The translations under genes were made by a program, and so were the position numbers. This document shows positions 14,744-24,583 of a stretch of DNA of 64,000 bases, one piece after another; positions within the stretch are counted from its first letter, which is position 1; each line of letters begins with the position of its first letter. Source of the DNA: Candidatus Neomarinimicrobiota bacterium (GTDB lineage: Bacteria; Fidelibacterota; Marinisomatia; Marinisomatales; S15-B10); NCBI GenBank assembly GCA_036476315.1, contig JAZGBI010000073.1, forward strand, positions 1-64,000. Reading direction: 5' to 3'. The notes below the pieces were generated by a model, which was given only the letters and a program-made list of their open reading frames with translations, was not told where the DNA came from and did no database searches.

Positions 14744-17700
14744 ATGGAGAAGCTCAAGGACATACTGAAAAGAAGACTTCTGATCCTCGATGGAGCAATG
14801 GGGACCATGATTCAATCGTACCGTCTGGAGGAAAAGGATTTCCGCGGAGATCGTCTTCAGGACCATCCCATTGACCTGACGGGCAACAATGATCTTCTTA
14901 CCCTCACTCGACCGGATGTGATCGAGGCCATTCACAGGGCCTATTGTGAGGCGGGTGCCCACACTATCAGTACCAACACCTTCACTTCGAACCGAATTTC
15001 CCAGTCTGATTACGGCACTGAAGATCTGGTGGAAGAAATAAATGTCGAGGCGGCCAGGATTGCCCGCAAAGTGGCGGATGAGTTCAACGGCAACCCTGCT
15101 GGCGATCCACGCTTTGTCTGTGGAATTCTGGGTCCAACGAATCGCACTGCCTCCCTCTCCCCCGATGTGAACGATCCCGGTTACCGGAACATTACCTTTG
15201 ACGACCTCATGACAGCGTATATGGAACAGACGGAAGGGCTCTTGGAAGGGGGCGTAGACTTGCTCATGGTTGAGACTGTTTTTGACACACTGAACTGTAA
15301 GGCAGCCCTCGCAGCCATTAGGGAGATTCTCAACAGGAAAGGTGTCGAAGTTCCGGTGATGGTGTCGGGGACCATTGTGGATGCCAGTGGGCGGACACTG
15401 TCCGGGCAGACGGTCGAAGCCTTCTGGCATTCCGTCAATCACGCGGATCTTTTCAGCATCGGCCTGAACTGTGCCATGGGGGCGAGAGATCTTCGATCGT
15501 ATATTGAAGAATTAGCGCATCTTGCAGATGCCTTCACCTCCATTCATCCCAATGCCGGTTTGCCCAACGAGTTCGGAGGGTATGACGACACGCCCGGCTA
15601 CATGTCAAAGATTCTCGGGGAGTTTGCAGAGAGCGGATTCTTGAACATGGTGGGAGGTTGCTGTGGTACAACTCCTGGGCACATCCGGGCCATAGCTGAG
15701 GCGGTGGAGGGCATTCCGCCACGCCAGATACCCGAGCCCCAACCCTATACTCACCTGAGCGGACTGGAACCGCTCACTATCCGTCCGGGTTCTTTCTTCG
15801 TCAATGTTGGAGAACGAACGAACGTGGCGGGATCCCGGAAGTTCAGGCGACTCATCCGGGGGGAGAAATACGAGGAAGCGCTCGAGGTGGCGCGACACCA
15901 GGTGAGGAATGGCGCCCAGATGATTGACGTAAATATGGACGAAGCGCTTCTCGACTCAGAGAATGCGATGGTAACATTCCTCAATTTGATCGCGTCCGAT
16001 CCTGAAATAGCGGCGGTGCCAATCGTGATCGATTCTTCCGAATGGTCTGTCATCGAGGCCGGGCTCAAATGTATTCAGGGTAAGGGAGTAGTGAATTCCA
16101 TCAGCCTGAAAGAGGGGAAGGATGCGTTTGCGGAAAGGGCGAAGAAAATCAGACAACTCGGCGCGGCAGTTATCGTCATGGCCTTTGACGAGAAGGGTCA
16201 GGCGGACACATACGACAGGAAGGTGGACATCTGCCGGCGGAGTTACCGGATCCTTACCGAAGAGGTTGGATTTCCAGGTGAAGATATCATCTTTGACCCT
16301 AACATCTTTGCCTTGGCAACGGGGATCGAGGAGCACAATGAATACGCTATCGCATATATTGAGGCGTGCAAAACGATCAAGCAGACCCTTCCCCGCAGCC
16401 TTGTGAGCGGTGGGGTGAGTAACCTCTCATTCTCCTTCCGAGGAAACAATTCGATTCGAGAACCCATGCACTCTGTTTTTCTGTATCACGCAATTCAGGC
16501 GGGAATGGATATGGGCATTGTGAATGCGGGGCAGCTTCCTGGGTATGAGGATCTTCCTGATGGCTTGCGAACCGCGATCGAGGACATTCTGTTCAACCGG
16601 CGGCAGGATGCCACGGACCGGTTGGTTGAGATTGCCGATACCTACAGAGGTGTCAAGAAAAAGCAAAAGGACGATCTGGCCTGGCGAAACGAGTCAGTGG
16701 AGGATCGTCTTTCCCATGCTCTGGTAAACGGGATACTCGACTTTATCGATAAAGATACAGAGGAAGCCCGGCAGAAACTCGGTCGCACAATCGACGTTAT
16801 TGAAGGTCCGCTGATGGACGGGATGAACACGGTGGGAGATCTGTTCGGTTCTGGTAAAATGTTCCTGCCGCAAGTTGTGAAAAGTGCCAGAGTCATGAAA
16901 AAGGCGGTAAGGTACCTTGGCCCATTCATGGAGACCGAGAAAGAGAGCGGTGGAAAACTCAAGAAGACACACAAGATTCTCCTTGCAACGGTCAAAGGCG
17001 ATGTGCACGACATTGGAAAGAATATTGTGGGAGTGGTGCTCCAGTGCAACGGTCATGAGGTGATCGATCTGGGTGTCATGGTTCCATCATCGAAAATCAT
17101 CGAAGTGGCCAAGAAAGAAAAGGTGGACCTGATCGGTCTCAGTGGGCTCATTACCCCTTCCTTGAATGAGATGGTTCACGTGGCAAGAGAACTGGAACGC
17201 GAAGAATTTCAGGTACCTCTTCTCATTGGAGGTGCCACCACGTCTAAAACGCACACCGCGGTTAAGATCGAGCCGGAGTATCATGCGCCCACTCTATATG
17301 TAGTTGATGCATCACGGAGTGTGGGCAGCGTTGGTAATCTCCTCAGCGAAGAGAAAGGTGATCAATTTATCAGATCCATCCGGGCGGAGTACGAAGATGT
17401 GAGGGAAAAACATCGGCGTCGGAAAACGAAAAGAACCATTCTGCCTCTCGAGGTCTCCCGGGAACGGCGATTCACATTCTCCTGGGATGGCTATCCACCG
17501 CCCATTCCGAAACTCCAGGGTATTCAGGTATTTGACAATTATCCCCTTTCCGAGCTGACGGACTACATCGATTGGACTCCCTTCTTCTCTGTATGGGAGC
17601 TGAAGGGGAAGTATCCCAAGATTCTTGAGAATGAGAAAATCGGATCTGAGGCGAAAGTTCTGTTTGAGGACGCTCAGCGCCTGTTGACCCGTATCGTGGA

Positions 17701-18424
17701 TGAACAGCTTTTCACTGCGAGGGCAGTCGTGGGCATTTTCCCTGCCAACGGGATGGGGGACGATATTGAAGTCTACTCGGACAGTAGGCGTTCCGGTATT
17801 TCGGCCGTACTTCATCATCTCCGCCAGCAGGTTGGGAAGGCGGCGGGTCGACCGAATTTTTCACTTTCAGACTTTGTAGCTCCCAGGAGTTCGGGAGTGC
17901 CTGACTGGATCGGTGCCTTTGCCGTGACGGCTGGCATCGGAGTGGAGGCAGTATGTGAAGAATTTGAGAAGAGAGATGATGACTATAGCAGCATTATGGC
18001 CAAGGCGCTGGCAGACAGGTTCGCCGAGGCACTCACCGAAAGGATGCACGAGCGTGTGAGAAAAGAATTATGGGGTTATGCTCCCAAGGAGAAAATCGCC
18101 TATGAAGGGCTCATCGATGAGGCCTACCGAGGGATCAGGCCCGCTCCCGGTTACCCAGCCTGCCCCGATCATACTGAGAAGCAACTGTTGTTCCGGCTGC
18201 TGAGTGCTGAGGAAGCTATCGGGGTAAAGCTCACAGAAAACTATGCGATGGCGCCAGCGGCCTCCGTTGCCGGGTGGTATTTCTCCCACCCCGACTCAAC
18301 CTATTTCGGCCTCGGGAAGATTGGGAGGGATCAGGTGGTGGACTATGCCAGTAGAAAGGGGATGGACGTGAAAGCAATGGAACGGTGGCTGAGACAGAAT
18401 TTGAGCTATGACCCTGATCTTTGA
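14744..18424 (+). CDS. metH: Cobalamin-dependent methionine synthase
   Basis: A 1226-residue, four-module MetH from the ATG at 14744 ([20 protein letters not shown]); an extended frame from a TTG at 14654 is rejected because it would cross a terminator hairpin. Modules in order are the homocysteine domain with zinc ligands Cys243 (LNCAMG) and Cys306-Cys307 (GGCCGTTPG), the methyltetrahydrofolate (pterin) domain from about 350 ([17 protein letters not shown]), the B12 cap and Rossmann domain with His755 in [11 protein letters not shown], and the AdoMet reactivation domain ([17 protein letters not shown]). It catalyses methyl transfer from 5-methyl-THF to homocysteine in the cytosol. There is no Shine-Dalgarno before the ATG; the T-run of a terminator-like hairpin sits there instead. 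Confidence 0.97.
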   Translation: MEKLKDILKRRLLILDGAMGTMIQSYRLEEKDFRGDRLQDHPIDLTGNNDLLTLTRPDVIEAIHRAYCEAGAHTISTNTFTSNRISQSDYGTEDLVEEINVEAARIARKVADEFNGNPAGDPRFVCGILGPTNRTASLSPDVNDPGYRNITFDDLMTAYMEQTEGLLEGGVDLLMVETVFDTLNCKAALAAIREILNRKGVEVPVMVSGTIVDASGRTLSGQTVEAFWHSVNHADLFSIGLNCAMGARDLRSYIEELAHLADAFTSIHPNAGLPNEFGGYDDTPGYMSKILGEFAESGFLNMVGGCCGTTPGHIRAIAEAVEGIPPRQIPEPQPYTHLSGLEPLTIRPGSFFVNVGERTNVAGSRKFRRLIRGEKYEEALEVARHQVRNGAQMIDVNMDEALLDSENAMVTFLNLIASDPEIAAVPIVIDSSEWSVIEAGLKCIQGKGVVNSISLKEGKDAFAERAKKIRQLGAAVIVMAFDEKGQADTYDRKVDICRRSYRILTEEVGFPGEDIIFDPNIFALATGIEEHNEYAIAYIEACKTIKQTLPRSLVSGGVSNLSFSFRGNNSIREPMHSVFLYHAIQAGMDMGIVNAGQLPGYEDLPDGLRTAIEDILFNRRQDATDRLVEIADTYRGVKKKQKDDLAWRNESVEDRLSHALVNGILDFIDKDTEEARQKLGRTIDVIEGPLMDGMNTVGDLFGSGKMFLPQVVKSARVMKKAVRYLGPFMETEKESGGKLKKTHKILLATVKGDVHDIGKNIVGVVLQCNGHEVIDLGVMVPSSKIIEVAKKEKVDLIGLSGLITPSLNEMVHVARELEREEFQVPLLIGGATTSKTHTAVKIEPEYHAPTLYVVDASRSVGSVGNLLSEEKGDQFIRSIRAEYEDVREKHRRRKTKRTILPLEVSRERRFTFSWDGYPPPIPKLQGIQVFDNYPLSELTDYIDWTPFFSVWELKGKYPKILENEKIGSEAKVLFEDAQRLLTRIVDEQLFTARAVVGIFPANGMGDDIEVYSDSRRSGISAVLHHLRQQVGKAAGRPNFSLSDFVAPRSSGVPDWIGAFAVTAGIGVEAVCEEFEKRDDDYSSIMAKALADRFAEALTERMHERVRKELWGYAPKEKIAYEGLIDEAYRGIRPAPGYPACPDHTEKQLLFRLLSAEEAIGVKLTENYAMAPAASVAGWYFSHPDSTYFGLGKIGRDQVVDYASRKGMDVKAMERWLRQNLSYDPDL

Positions 18425-18549
18425 TTTGATTCTTCTTGTGACTCTTTGGATAGTGGCAGGTGCTTTATGTGTGGTCATTTCGCGTCATGTTCATCGTGGC
18501 AGTGGAAATTTCAGTCACGTTTTTTCCGCCTAATACCTAAGTTTAATAT

Positions 18550-19347
18550 ATGCGCAATGAACTTGACGTGGCCCTGGAAGCGGCGCGGGAGGCGGGCAAT
18601 CTCGTGCTGCAATACTACAATCAGTCCAACTATGAAGTGAAGAACAAGGGGGTGGGCATAGGCTCCCGCGGATATAACCCCGTGACCACCGCAGACCATG
18701 CCTCAAATTCTCTTCTGAAAGAGATTCTGCTCACGGAATTCCCTCACTACGGATGGTTCTCGGAGGAGACATCCGATTCTCCCGACCGGCTGACAAAAGA
18801 GCGCGTCTGGATCGTGGACCCCCTGGACGGTACCCATGAGTTCATAGAGGGTGTACCAAACTTCGTCGTGAGCATTGCTCTGGTTGAAAACCATCTTCCG
18901 ATTCTGGGTGTTTTGTACAATCCCGCAACTGAGGAGATATTCTGGGCGGCCTCGGGACAAGGTGTCAACCTGAATGGTGAAAAGGTTCAATGCACATTGC
19001 AGTCGGAACTCTCAGAGATGGTAATCCTGAACAGTCGCACCGAAACAGACAGGGGATTGTGGAGCCGTTACAATGAAACGTTCTCAGAACTGAGGGCGGT
19101 GGGAAGTGTGGGTTACAAGCTGGCCCTCACAGCTGCCGGAATGGCGGACATTTTCGTCTCTTTGCGACCCAAACACGAGTGGGACATATGCGGGGGTCAC
19201 TGTCTCATCAACGAAGCGGGAGGAAAATTGATTGATCTCAAGAGCCGGGTGGTAACCTACAACAACGAGAACGCCCTCATTTCTCCAGGTCTCATCGCAG
19301 GAAATCCGAGTGCAGTGAAGAACGTACTGGATGTGCTAGGGCGCTAG
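18550..19347 (+). CDS. CysQ/inositol-monophosphatase family phosphatase
   Basis: A 265-residue member of the lithium-sensitive IMPase/bisphosphate nucleotidase superfamily. Metal-site motifs are visible: FSEETSD, the signature WIVDPLDGTHEFIEG near residue 95, and the late motif WDICGGHCLINEAGGKL. The closest role by overall pattern is 3'(2'),5'-bisphosphate nucleotidase (CysQ), which recycles PAP; inositol-phosphate activity cannot be excluded. It starts 125 bases after metH and precedes thyX on the same strand. Confidence 0.85.
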   Translation: MRNELDVALEAAREAGNLVLQYYNQSNYEVKNKGVGIGSRGYNPVTTADHASNSLLKEILLTEFPHYGWFSEETSDSPDRLTKERVWIVDPLDGTHEFIEGVPNFVVSIALVENHLPILGVLYNPATEEIFWAASGQGVNLNGEKVQCTLQSELSEMVILNSRTETDRGLWSRYNETFSELRAVGSVGYKLALTAAGMADIFVSLRPKHEWDICGGHCLINEAGGKLIDLKSRVVTYNNENALISPGLIAGNPSAVKNVLDVLGR

Positions 19348-19406
19348 CGTGTTCATGTGTTAAAGTGTTCAGGTTGTGACGGGCTTCAAAGGCAAGTGGA
19401 AGGGTC

Positions 19407-20390
19407 ATGAGTGATACACAAATACCGGAAGGGGCGATCCGGTGTCTTGATAAGGGGTTCCTCCGTCTGGTGGACAAGATGGGTGGCGACGATGCCATTG
19501 TCCAGGCCGCCCGTGTGAGCTATGGGAAAGGAACACGGAAGGTTTCCCAGGATAGAGGCCTTATCCGATATCTCATGCGCCACCGTCATTCCACCCCCTT
19601 TGAAATGGTTGAGCTTAAGTTCCATGCCAAGATGCCCATTTTCGTGGCCCGGCAGTGGGTACGGCACCGGACAGCCAACATCAATGAGTACAGCCTGCGA
19701 TATTCGGAAGCCAGGGATGAATTCTACATCCCGGACGAAAAGATCATCCAGTTTCAAAGCAAGCTAAGTAAGCAGGGGCGGGAGCTATCCCTTGTTCCCC
19801 GTGAGTTGAAAAACAAGGTGATTTCCTATTTCAAGGAGATTTCAGAGAGAAGTTTCGCCATCTACTCGGAACTGAATGAGGCAGGAATAGCCAGGGAGCT
19901 GGCACGTGGAATCCTCCCTGTGAATATCTATACGGAGTGGTACTGGAAAAACGATCTTCACAATATCTTCCATTTTCTTCATCTCCGTACGGATGATTCA
20001 GCCCAGTACGAAATCCGCGTGTACGCTAAGGCTATGGAAAGCATTGTGAAAGAGATTGCCCCTCTGGCTTACGAAGCATTCATGGATTATGCTGTCCGGG
20101 GAATGCAATTGTCGAGTCCTGAGCAGATCAGTTTAACAAAGAACCTGCCACCGAGCGTTGTGGAGGATACTGTGGAGGATGTGAACTATCGGATCGTCGC
20201 CACCCTTCAGAATAGCAAGCCCCGGCCGGAGGATGAACTGTACATTGTTTATCAAAAGCAGGGGGGGAGGGACGCTCGTGAAGATTTTGAACTCAAGTGG
20301 GCCTCGGGAGAAATTGAAACGGGAAATATCCGGGAACTTCGCGAGTTCAAAGCCAAACTTGTTGCGCTCGAGAAAAATGACCCCGCGTGA
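19407..20390 (+). CDS. thyX: Flavin-dependent thymidylate synthase
   Basis: A 327-residue ThyX. The family motif RHRx7SxRYS is present as RHRTANINEYSLRYSEA near residue 90, with an FAD-binding His/Arg region (RHRHSTPFEMVELKFHAKMP) just before. The C-terminal half has NIYTEWYWKNDLHNIFHFLH and LRTDDSAQYEIR, typical of longer ThyX proteins. It makes dTMP from dUMP using methylene-THF, NADPH and FAD, replacing ThyA; dCMP deaminase at 52316-52750 would supply dUMP. The radC start overlaps its last 14 bases. Confidence 0.97.
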   Translation: MSDTQIPEGAIRCLDKGFLRLVDKMGGDDAIVQAARVSYGKGTRKVSQDRGLIRYLMRHRHSTPFEMVELKFHAKMPIFVARQWVRHRTANINEYSLRYSEARDEFYIPDEKIIQFQSKLSKQGRELSLVPRELKNKVISYFKEISERSFAIYSELNEAGIARELARGILPVNIYTEWYWKNDLHNIFHFLHLRTDDSAQYEIRVYAKAMESIVKEIAPLAYEAFMDYAVRGMQLSSPEQISLTKNLPPSVVEDTVEDVNYRIVATLQNSKPRPEDELYIVYQKQGGRDAREDFELKWASGEIETGNIRELREFKAKLVALEKNDPA

Positions 20391-21057
20391 CTCAATAGCA
20401 GGCCACCGTCAGAGACTGCGCGACAAATTCATGAAATCGGGATTGGACGCTTTTCACGACTATGAAATTGTCGAGCTTCTTCTCACCGTTGGAATACCCC
20501 GAAGGGATTGCAAGCAGCCCGCGAAAGACGCTCTGAAACGGTTCGGATCGTTGCGAGGGGTGCTTGAGGCTTCGCCGGAAGAACTCACTGAAATCAGGGG
20601 ACTGGGGCCCAGAAATATTTTTGGGCTCAAGTTGGCTCAGGCCATCGCCCGGCGCTATCTCCGGGAGAGAGTAGAGGGGCACGATTTCCTTCGCTCCTCC
20701 CGGGAGGTGATCGACTATTTGAAGGTTAGTTTGAGAGACCGGAGTCGCGAGATCTTTTCAGTTATCTATCTCAACGGAAGAAATCAAGTAATGGCATCGG
20801 AGGAACTTTTCGAGGGTACCCTCACCACGTCTGCCGTCTATCCCAGGGAGGTAATTGAGGCGGCACTGAAACACAAAGCTGCTGCGCTCGTATTCGCCCA
20901 CAATCACCCGTCAGGAAACACAGAGCCGTCAAAGGAGGATCTGGAAATCACTCGCAGGCTGAAGGAAGCAGCCGCAACCATAGATGTGAGCGTGCATGAT
21001 CATATTATTGTCTCCGGCAACGACTATTACTCTTTTTCCGATCATGGTCTTCTCTGA
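20377..21057 (+). CDS. radC: DNA repair protein RadC family (full length)
   Basis: A 226-residue RadC from the ATG at 20377 (MTPRDSIAGHRQRLRDKFMK), chosen because family members start with this GHRxRLR helix; the ORF opens earlier inside thyX. A helix-hairpin-helix region (EELTEIRGLGPRNIFGLKLA) is followed by the JAMM domain with HNHPSGNTEPSKED and the end SVHDHIIVSGNDYYSFSDHG. The real biochemical function of RadC is unsettled. It overlaps thyX by 14 bases, so translation is probably coupled. A domain-only paralogue lies at 1509-1964. Confidence 0.92.
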   Translation: MTPRDSIAGHRQRLRDKFMKSGLDAFHDYEIVELLLTVGIPRRDCKQPAKDALKRFGSLRGVLEASPEELTEIRGLGPRNIFGLKLAQAIARRYLRERVEGHDFLRSSREVIDYLKVSLRDRSREIFSVIYLNGRNQVMASEELFEGTLTTSAVYPREVIEAALKHKAAALVFAHNHPSGNTEPSKEDLEITRRLKEAAATIDVSVHDHIIVSGNDYYSFSDHGLL

Positions 21058-21084
21058 ATCAACACTTATGTTCATCCATTTATG

Positions 21085-21228
21085 AACCACAGAGAACACA
21101 GAGTATATAGACATGATTTTTCAACTCTTTAGATGGATTATTTTGAAGTTCGCTCCTGAAAAACTCCAATTAACGTTGTTCTTTTATAAACTTATAGTTA
21201 TTAGCTCTCTCTGTGACCTCTGTGGTTT
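21085..21228. repeat. CCACAGAG inverted-repeat element, copy A
   Basis: A 144-bp intergenic element with imperfect terminal inverted repeats. The left arm is CCACAGAGAACACAGAG and the right arm, read inward, is CCACAGAGGTCACAGAG. The centre is AT-rich and not conserved among copies. Related elements are at 28229-28362, 49667-49807 and 55939-56085. Confidence 0.85.
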
Positions 21229-21261
21229 AGTTTTAGAGAACCAGGTTAGGTCTTGACGCCC

Positions 21262-22479
21262 ATGGCTCAAACTTCAACAGTTGGCCCAAAAGGGGACAAG
21301 ATTCGATCGGACCTGAGAGTCACCTACTCGACAAGACGCCAGCCTCTTAGTGTCGAGATCAAGAGTAAGGTTCTTGCCCTCTACGGTGACTCTCTGAAAA
21401 AACAAGCCGAAAGCGTGTGCCGAGATCTTGGTGTCGATTCCGGTAAACTCGTGATCGAAGATTTCGGTGCGGTTCCTTTCGTCGTAGGAGCCCGAATTGA
21501 AGGGGCTATCAAAGGGGCCCGGCCGAAGATTTCGGAGGAGTCGCTTCCCCCCATGAAGGACTTCTGCAAAGGGACCACTGAGCCTGGTCGTTTTCGCCGG
21601 AGTCGCCTCTATCTCCCGGGTAATCAGCCGAAACTCATGCTCAATGCCGGGATTCATAGACCGGATGCCATCATACTGGATCTGGAAGACTCCATTTCGC
21701 CACCGGAAAAAGAGTCAACACGTTTCGTTGTGAGAAATGCCCTGAGATCCGTCGATTTCTTCGAGGCCGAACGGATGGTCCGAATTAACCAGGGGGAACT
21801 CGGATTGAAAGACCTCGAGTACGTGGTACCTCACAATGTTCATCTGGTTCTCATCCCGAAAGTGGAATCGGCTGAGCAGGTAGAAAATATCGAGGAACGA
21901 ATCTCGGAAATCTGCGGAGCGTGCGGCCGTGAAGATCCGGTATATCTTATGCCCCTTATTGAAACTGCCCGTGGAGTGATGAAGGCGCTGGAGATCGCCG
22001 AGGCTTCATTAAGAAATGTGGCGCTGGCCATTGGATTGGAGGACTATTCTGCAGATATAGGAACTGAACGGACCGCTGAGGGGCGGGAATCGTTCATGGC
22101 GCGGAGTATCATCGTTAACGCAGCTCGGGCGGCAGGCATTCAGGCCATCGACTCTGTCTACAGTGATGTGAGTGACATGGAGGGACTCAGGTCCTTCGTG
22201 GAAGATTCCAGGTCCCTGGGTTTCGACGGAGTGGGGTGTATCCATCCCCGGCAGATTCGCGTGATTCATGAAGTGCACAGGCCCAGTGAGGAAGAGATTA
22301 AGAAGGCGAAAGAGATTATCCTGGCATACGATGAAGCCCGAGAAAAGGGGTTTGGCGTGGTTTCTCTCGGAAGCAAAATGATTGATCCACCTGTGGTGAA
22401 GCGAGCCCTCCGTACGGTGGGTCTCGCCGTTTCCGGGGGTTTGCTGGAAAAGAACTGGAAAGGACCTGGGAAATCATGA
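21262..22479 (+). CDS. Fused citrate lyase acyl-carrier (CitD) and beta (CitE) subunits
   Basis: A protein of about 405 residues (ATG at 21262; a TTG at 21253 is an alternative). Residues 1-95 resemble CitD, the acyl-carrier subunit that bears the phosphoribosyl-dephospho-CoA prosthetic group. The candidate attachment Ser is Ser16 in KIRSDLRVTY. Residues from about 110 are a CitE/HpcH-type TIM barrel: RRSRLYLPGNQPKLM, the metal-binding AIILDLEDSISPPEK, LMPLIETARGV and GVGCIHPRQI. CitE cleaves citryl-ACP to oxaloacetate and acetyl-ACP. CitD and CitE are normally separate proteins. The stop overlaps citF as ATGA. No citC, citX or citG is visible nearby, so how the prosthetic group is made is unknown. 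Confidence 0.85.
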   Translation: MAQTSTVGPKGDKIRSDLRVTYSTRRQPLSVEIKSKVLALYGDSLKKQAESVCRDLGVDSGKLVIEDFGAVPFVVGARIEGAIKGARPKISEESLPPMKDFCKGTTEPGRFRRSRLYLPGNQPKLMLNAGIHRPDAIILDLEDSISPPEKESTRFVVRNALRSVDFFEAERMVRINQGELGLKDLEYVVPHNVHLVLIPKVESAEQVENIEERISEICGACGREDPVYLMPLIETARGVMKALEIAEASLRNVALAIGLEDYSADIGTERTAEGRESFMARSIIVNAARAAGIQAIDSVYSDVSDMEGLRSFVEDSRSLGFDGVGCIHPRQIRVIHEVHRPSEEEIKKAKEIILAYDEAREKGFGVVSLGSKMIDPPVVKRALRTVGLAVSGGLLEKNWKGPGKS

Positions 22480-24032
22480 CCGAACTGCTGGAAAACGCTG
22501 CGGGTAGACTTGTCCCTGCCGAAGTGAACGGGATCCCTCAGGTGCCTTTCAAAGGTGTTGGAAAACAGAGGCCGGAGGGGAGAAAAGCGTCCCCCTTTGT
22601 CCGTACGTGTTCCGATTATCCAGCTGATGGAAACAAGGTGGTTGGGTCCCTAAAGGAAGCGCTGGAGAGATGCGGACTGAAAGACGGCATGACCATCTCT
22701 TCCCATCACCATTTCAGGAACGGTGATCTGCTCATGAACCGCGTATTTGATGTGGTCTCCGACATGGGTGCAAAGAATGTGCGGTGGTTTCCATCTGCTG
22801 CATTTCCATGTCATGAGCCTATCGTTCAGCACATGAAAAACGGTGTCGTGAGCTGGGTGGAGGGATCTCTCAACGGTCCGCTGGGACGTTTTGCGTCAGG
22901 GGGGGGGATGAACGGAACGGCCGTATTGAGAAGTCATGGTGGTCGCTGGCAGGCGGTTCAGGACGGTGAGGTTCACATTGATGTCGCCGTGCTGGCGGCG
23001 CCCACGGCGGACCCATTCGGAAATGCCACGGGCGACCGCGGTCCTTCCGCATGTGGACTCCTTGGGTTTGGTCTTGTCGATTCCTTATATGCCGATAAGG
23101 TGATCATTGTCACGGACCATCTCGTGTCATTTCCCTGTGTTCCGTGGCAGATTCAAGGTCAGAACGTCGATCACGTGGTGGTGATGGAAGAGATCGGCGA
23201 TCCGGCAAAGATCGTTTCGGGCACCACCCGCCTCACCCGCTCTCCGGACCGGCTATACATTGCCGAACTGGCCGCCCGGTTCGTGAAAGCGGCGGGAATC
23301 ATGAAAAATGGTTTCAGTTTTCAGGCTGGTGCCGGGGGTACCGCTCTCGCGTTTGCCAGCTATTTGAAGCAATTCATGAAAGAAGCCGGCGTGAAGGCTG
23401 GATTTGTCAGGGGCGGATCCACGAAATACCTGGTTGAAATGTTGGAAGAAGGCTTCGCGGATTATATTCTGGACGGACAGACATTCGATCTTGATGGGGT
23501 CCGGTCCATGCGGGAGAATCCGAATCATGTCAACACATCACCGTTCACGTCTTATAACTGGCACGGGAAAGGGAATTTCGCTTCCATGGTTGATGTGGTG
23601 GTGCTGGGAGCCACGGAGGTGGATCTGAATTTCAATGCGAACGTGGTCACCCATTCTGACGGATTGCTCCTGCATGGCATTGGCGGATGGCAGAACTGTC
23701 TATTCAGCAGCTGTACAATTCTACCCATACCGTCGTTCCGGAATCGGATCCCCATCATCGTTGACCGCGTCACGACGCTCTGTGGTCCTGGAGAACTCAT
23801 CGATGTCGTTGTCACCGAACGGGGCATCGCCATCAATCCGGTTAGGGAGGATTTGATAGCGACAACGAAGAACTCCGGACTTCCCCTCCGTCCAATGGAG
23901 GAAATCAAAGAAGAGGTGGACGACCTCTGTGGAGGTCCGCCCCAGAAACCTTCTGTCACAGAGAAGGTGATCGGGGTGACAAAGTGGGTGGATGGAACCG
24001 TGCTGGACGCCATCTACGGGGTGAAAAGCTGA
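22476..24032 (+). CDS. citF: Citrate lyase alpha subunit (citrate:acetyl-ACP transferase)
   Basis: A 518-residue CitF. It has the family's two-domain CoA-transferase fold with conserved stretches such as GLKDGMTISSHHHFRNGDLL, FGNATGDRGPSACGLLG, FQAGAGGTALAFASYL and the late GIAINPVREDL. It swaps acetyl for citryl on the acyl carrier before CitE cleavage. It begins in an ATGA overlap with the citD-citE gene and is followed 14 bases later by an HD-like protein gene. With the aconitase, dehydrogenase and PrpD genes downstream, it suggests a citrate-type acid branch point. Confidence 0.92.
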   Translation: MTELLENAAGRLVPAEVNGIPQVPFKGVGKQRPEGRKASPFVRTCSDYPADGNKVVGSLKEALERCGLKDGMTISSHHHFRNGDLLMNRVFDVVSDMGAKNVRWFPSAAFPCHEPIVQHMKNGVVSWVEGSLNGPLGRFASGGGMNGTAVLRSHGGRWQAVQDGEVHIDVAVLAAPTADPFGNATGDRGPSACGLLGFGLVDSLYADKVIIVTDHLVSFPCVPWQIQGQNVDHVVVMEEIGDPAKIVSGTTRLTRSPDRLYIAELAARFVKAAGIMKNGFSFQAGAGGTALAFASYLKQFMKEAGVKAGFVRGGSTKYLVEMLEEGFADYILDGQTFDLDGVRSMRENPNHVNTSPFTSYNWHGKGNFASMVDVVVLGATEVDLNFNANVVTHSDGLLLHGIGGWQNCLFSSCTILPIPSFRNRIPIIVDRVTTLCGPGELIDVVVTERGIAINPVREDLIATTKNSGLPLRPMEEIKEEVDDLCGGPPQKPSVTEKVIGVTKWVDGTVLDAIYGVKS

Positions 24033-24046
24033 ACAGGGAGGGAGAG

Positions 24047-24580
24047 ATGAGAGACGAAGTGCTGCAGCTATGGCCGGAGATTGAATGGATCGAGGACACC
24101 GTGCTCCGGGGGAAAGTTACGGACTGCTGGGAATACGCCATCGAGAACAGTCCTCTTTCGCCGGAAGATCTCAGAAATATCCCTTTCTCTCTTCTGGTCG
24201 AGGACTGCAAGATATCTTTCATGAACCATAAGCGAACGGCTGTTCATCTTGCAGTGGAAATCGCCAAAATCATGCAACAGAATTTTGGAGATGAGATCTC
24301 CATCGACATGGATACCTTGATCGCCGGGGCCATTCTCATGGACGTGGGAAAGCTATTTGAGTACGAGATAGTTGACAGAAAGCTGACCACGAGTGACTCA
24401 GGGAAAATCCTCCGCCATCCCTTTAGCGGGGTAGGCATTGCAGCGCGCTTTGGGATTCCGCCCGGAGTCCAGCACATCATCGCCACGCACTCAAAGGAAG
24501 GTGATTTCGGGGAAAGAACCGTTGAGAGCATCATCGCCCATCACGCGGATTTCGTCACCTTTGAACCGTTTAGGAGATGA
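24047..24580 (+). CDS. HD-like domain protein with altered HD motif
   Basis: A 177-residue protein from the ATG at 24047, with GGGAGGGAG as ribosome binding site. The pattern follows HD-superfamily phosphohydrolases: HLAVEIAKIM (first His), AGAILMDVGKLFEYE where the usual HD pair is MD, a later ATHSKEGDFG and IIAHHADFVTFEP. Loss of the HD-motif His may reduce metal binding, so activity is uncertain. It sits in the citrate lyase cluster, with 14 bases between citF and its start, suggesting a metabolic or nucleotide-linked accessory role, which is inference. Confidence 0.7.
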   Translation: MRDEVLQLWPEIEWIEDTVLRGKVTDCWEYAIENSPLSPEDLRNIPFSLLVEDCKISFMNHKRTAVHLAVEIAKIMQQNFGDEISIDMDTLIAGAILMDVGKLFEYEIVDRKLTTSDSGKILRHPFSGVGIAARFGIPPGVQHIIATHSKEGDFGERTVESIIAHHADFVTFEPFRR

Positions 24581-24583
24581 CTT

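Noticed and set aside
21085-21228. CRISPR array
   Set aside because: The CCACAGAG strings are paired inverted arms of single elements, not direct repeats with spacers; no cas genes are present.
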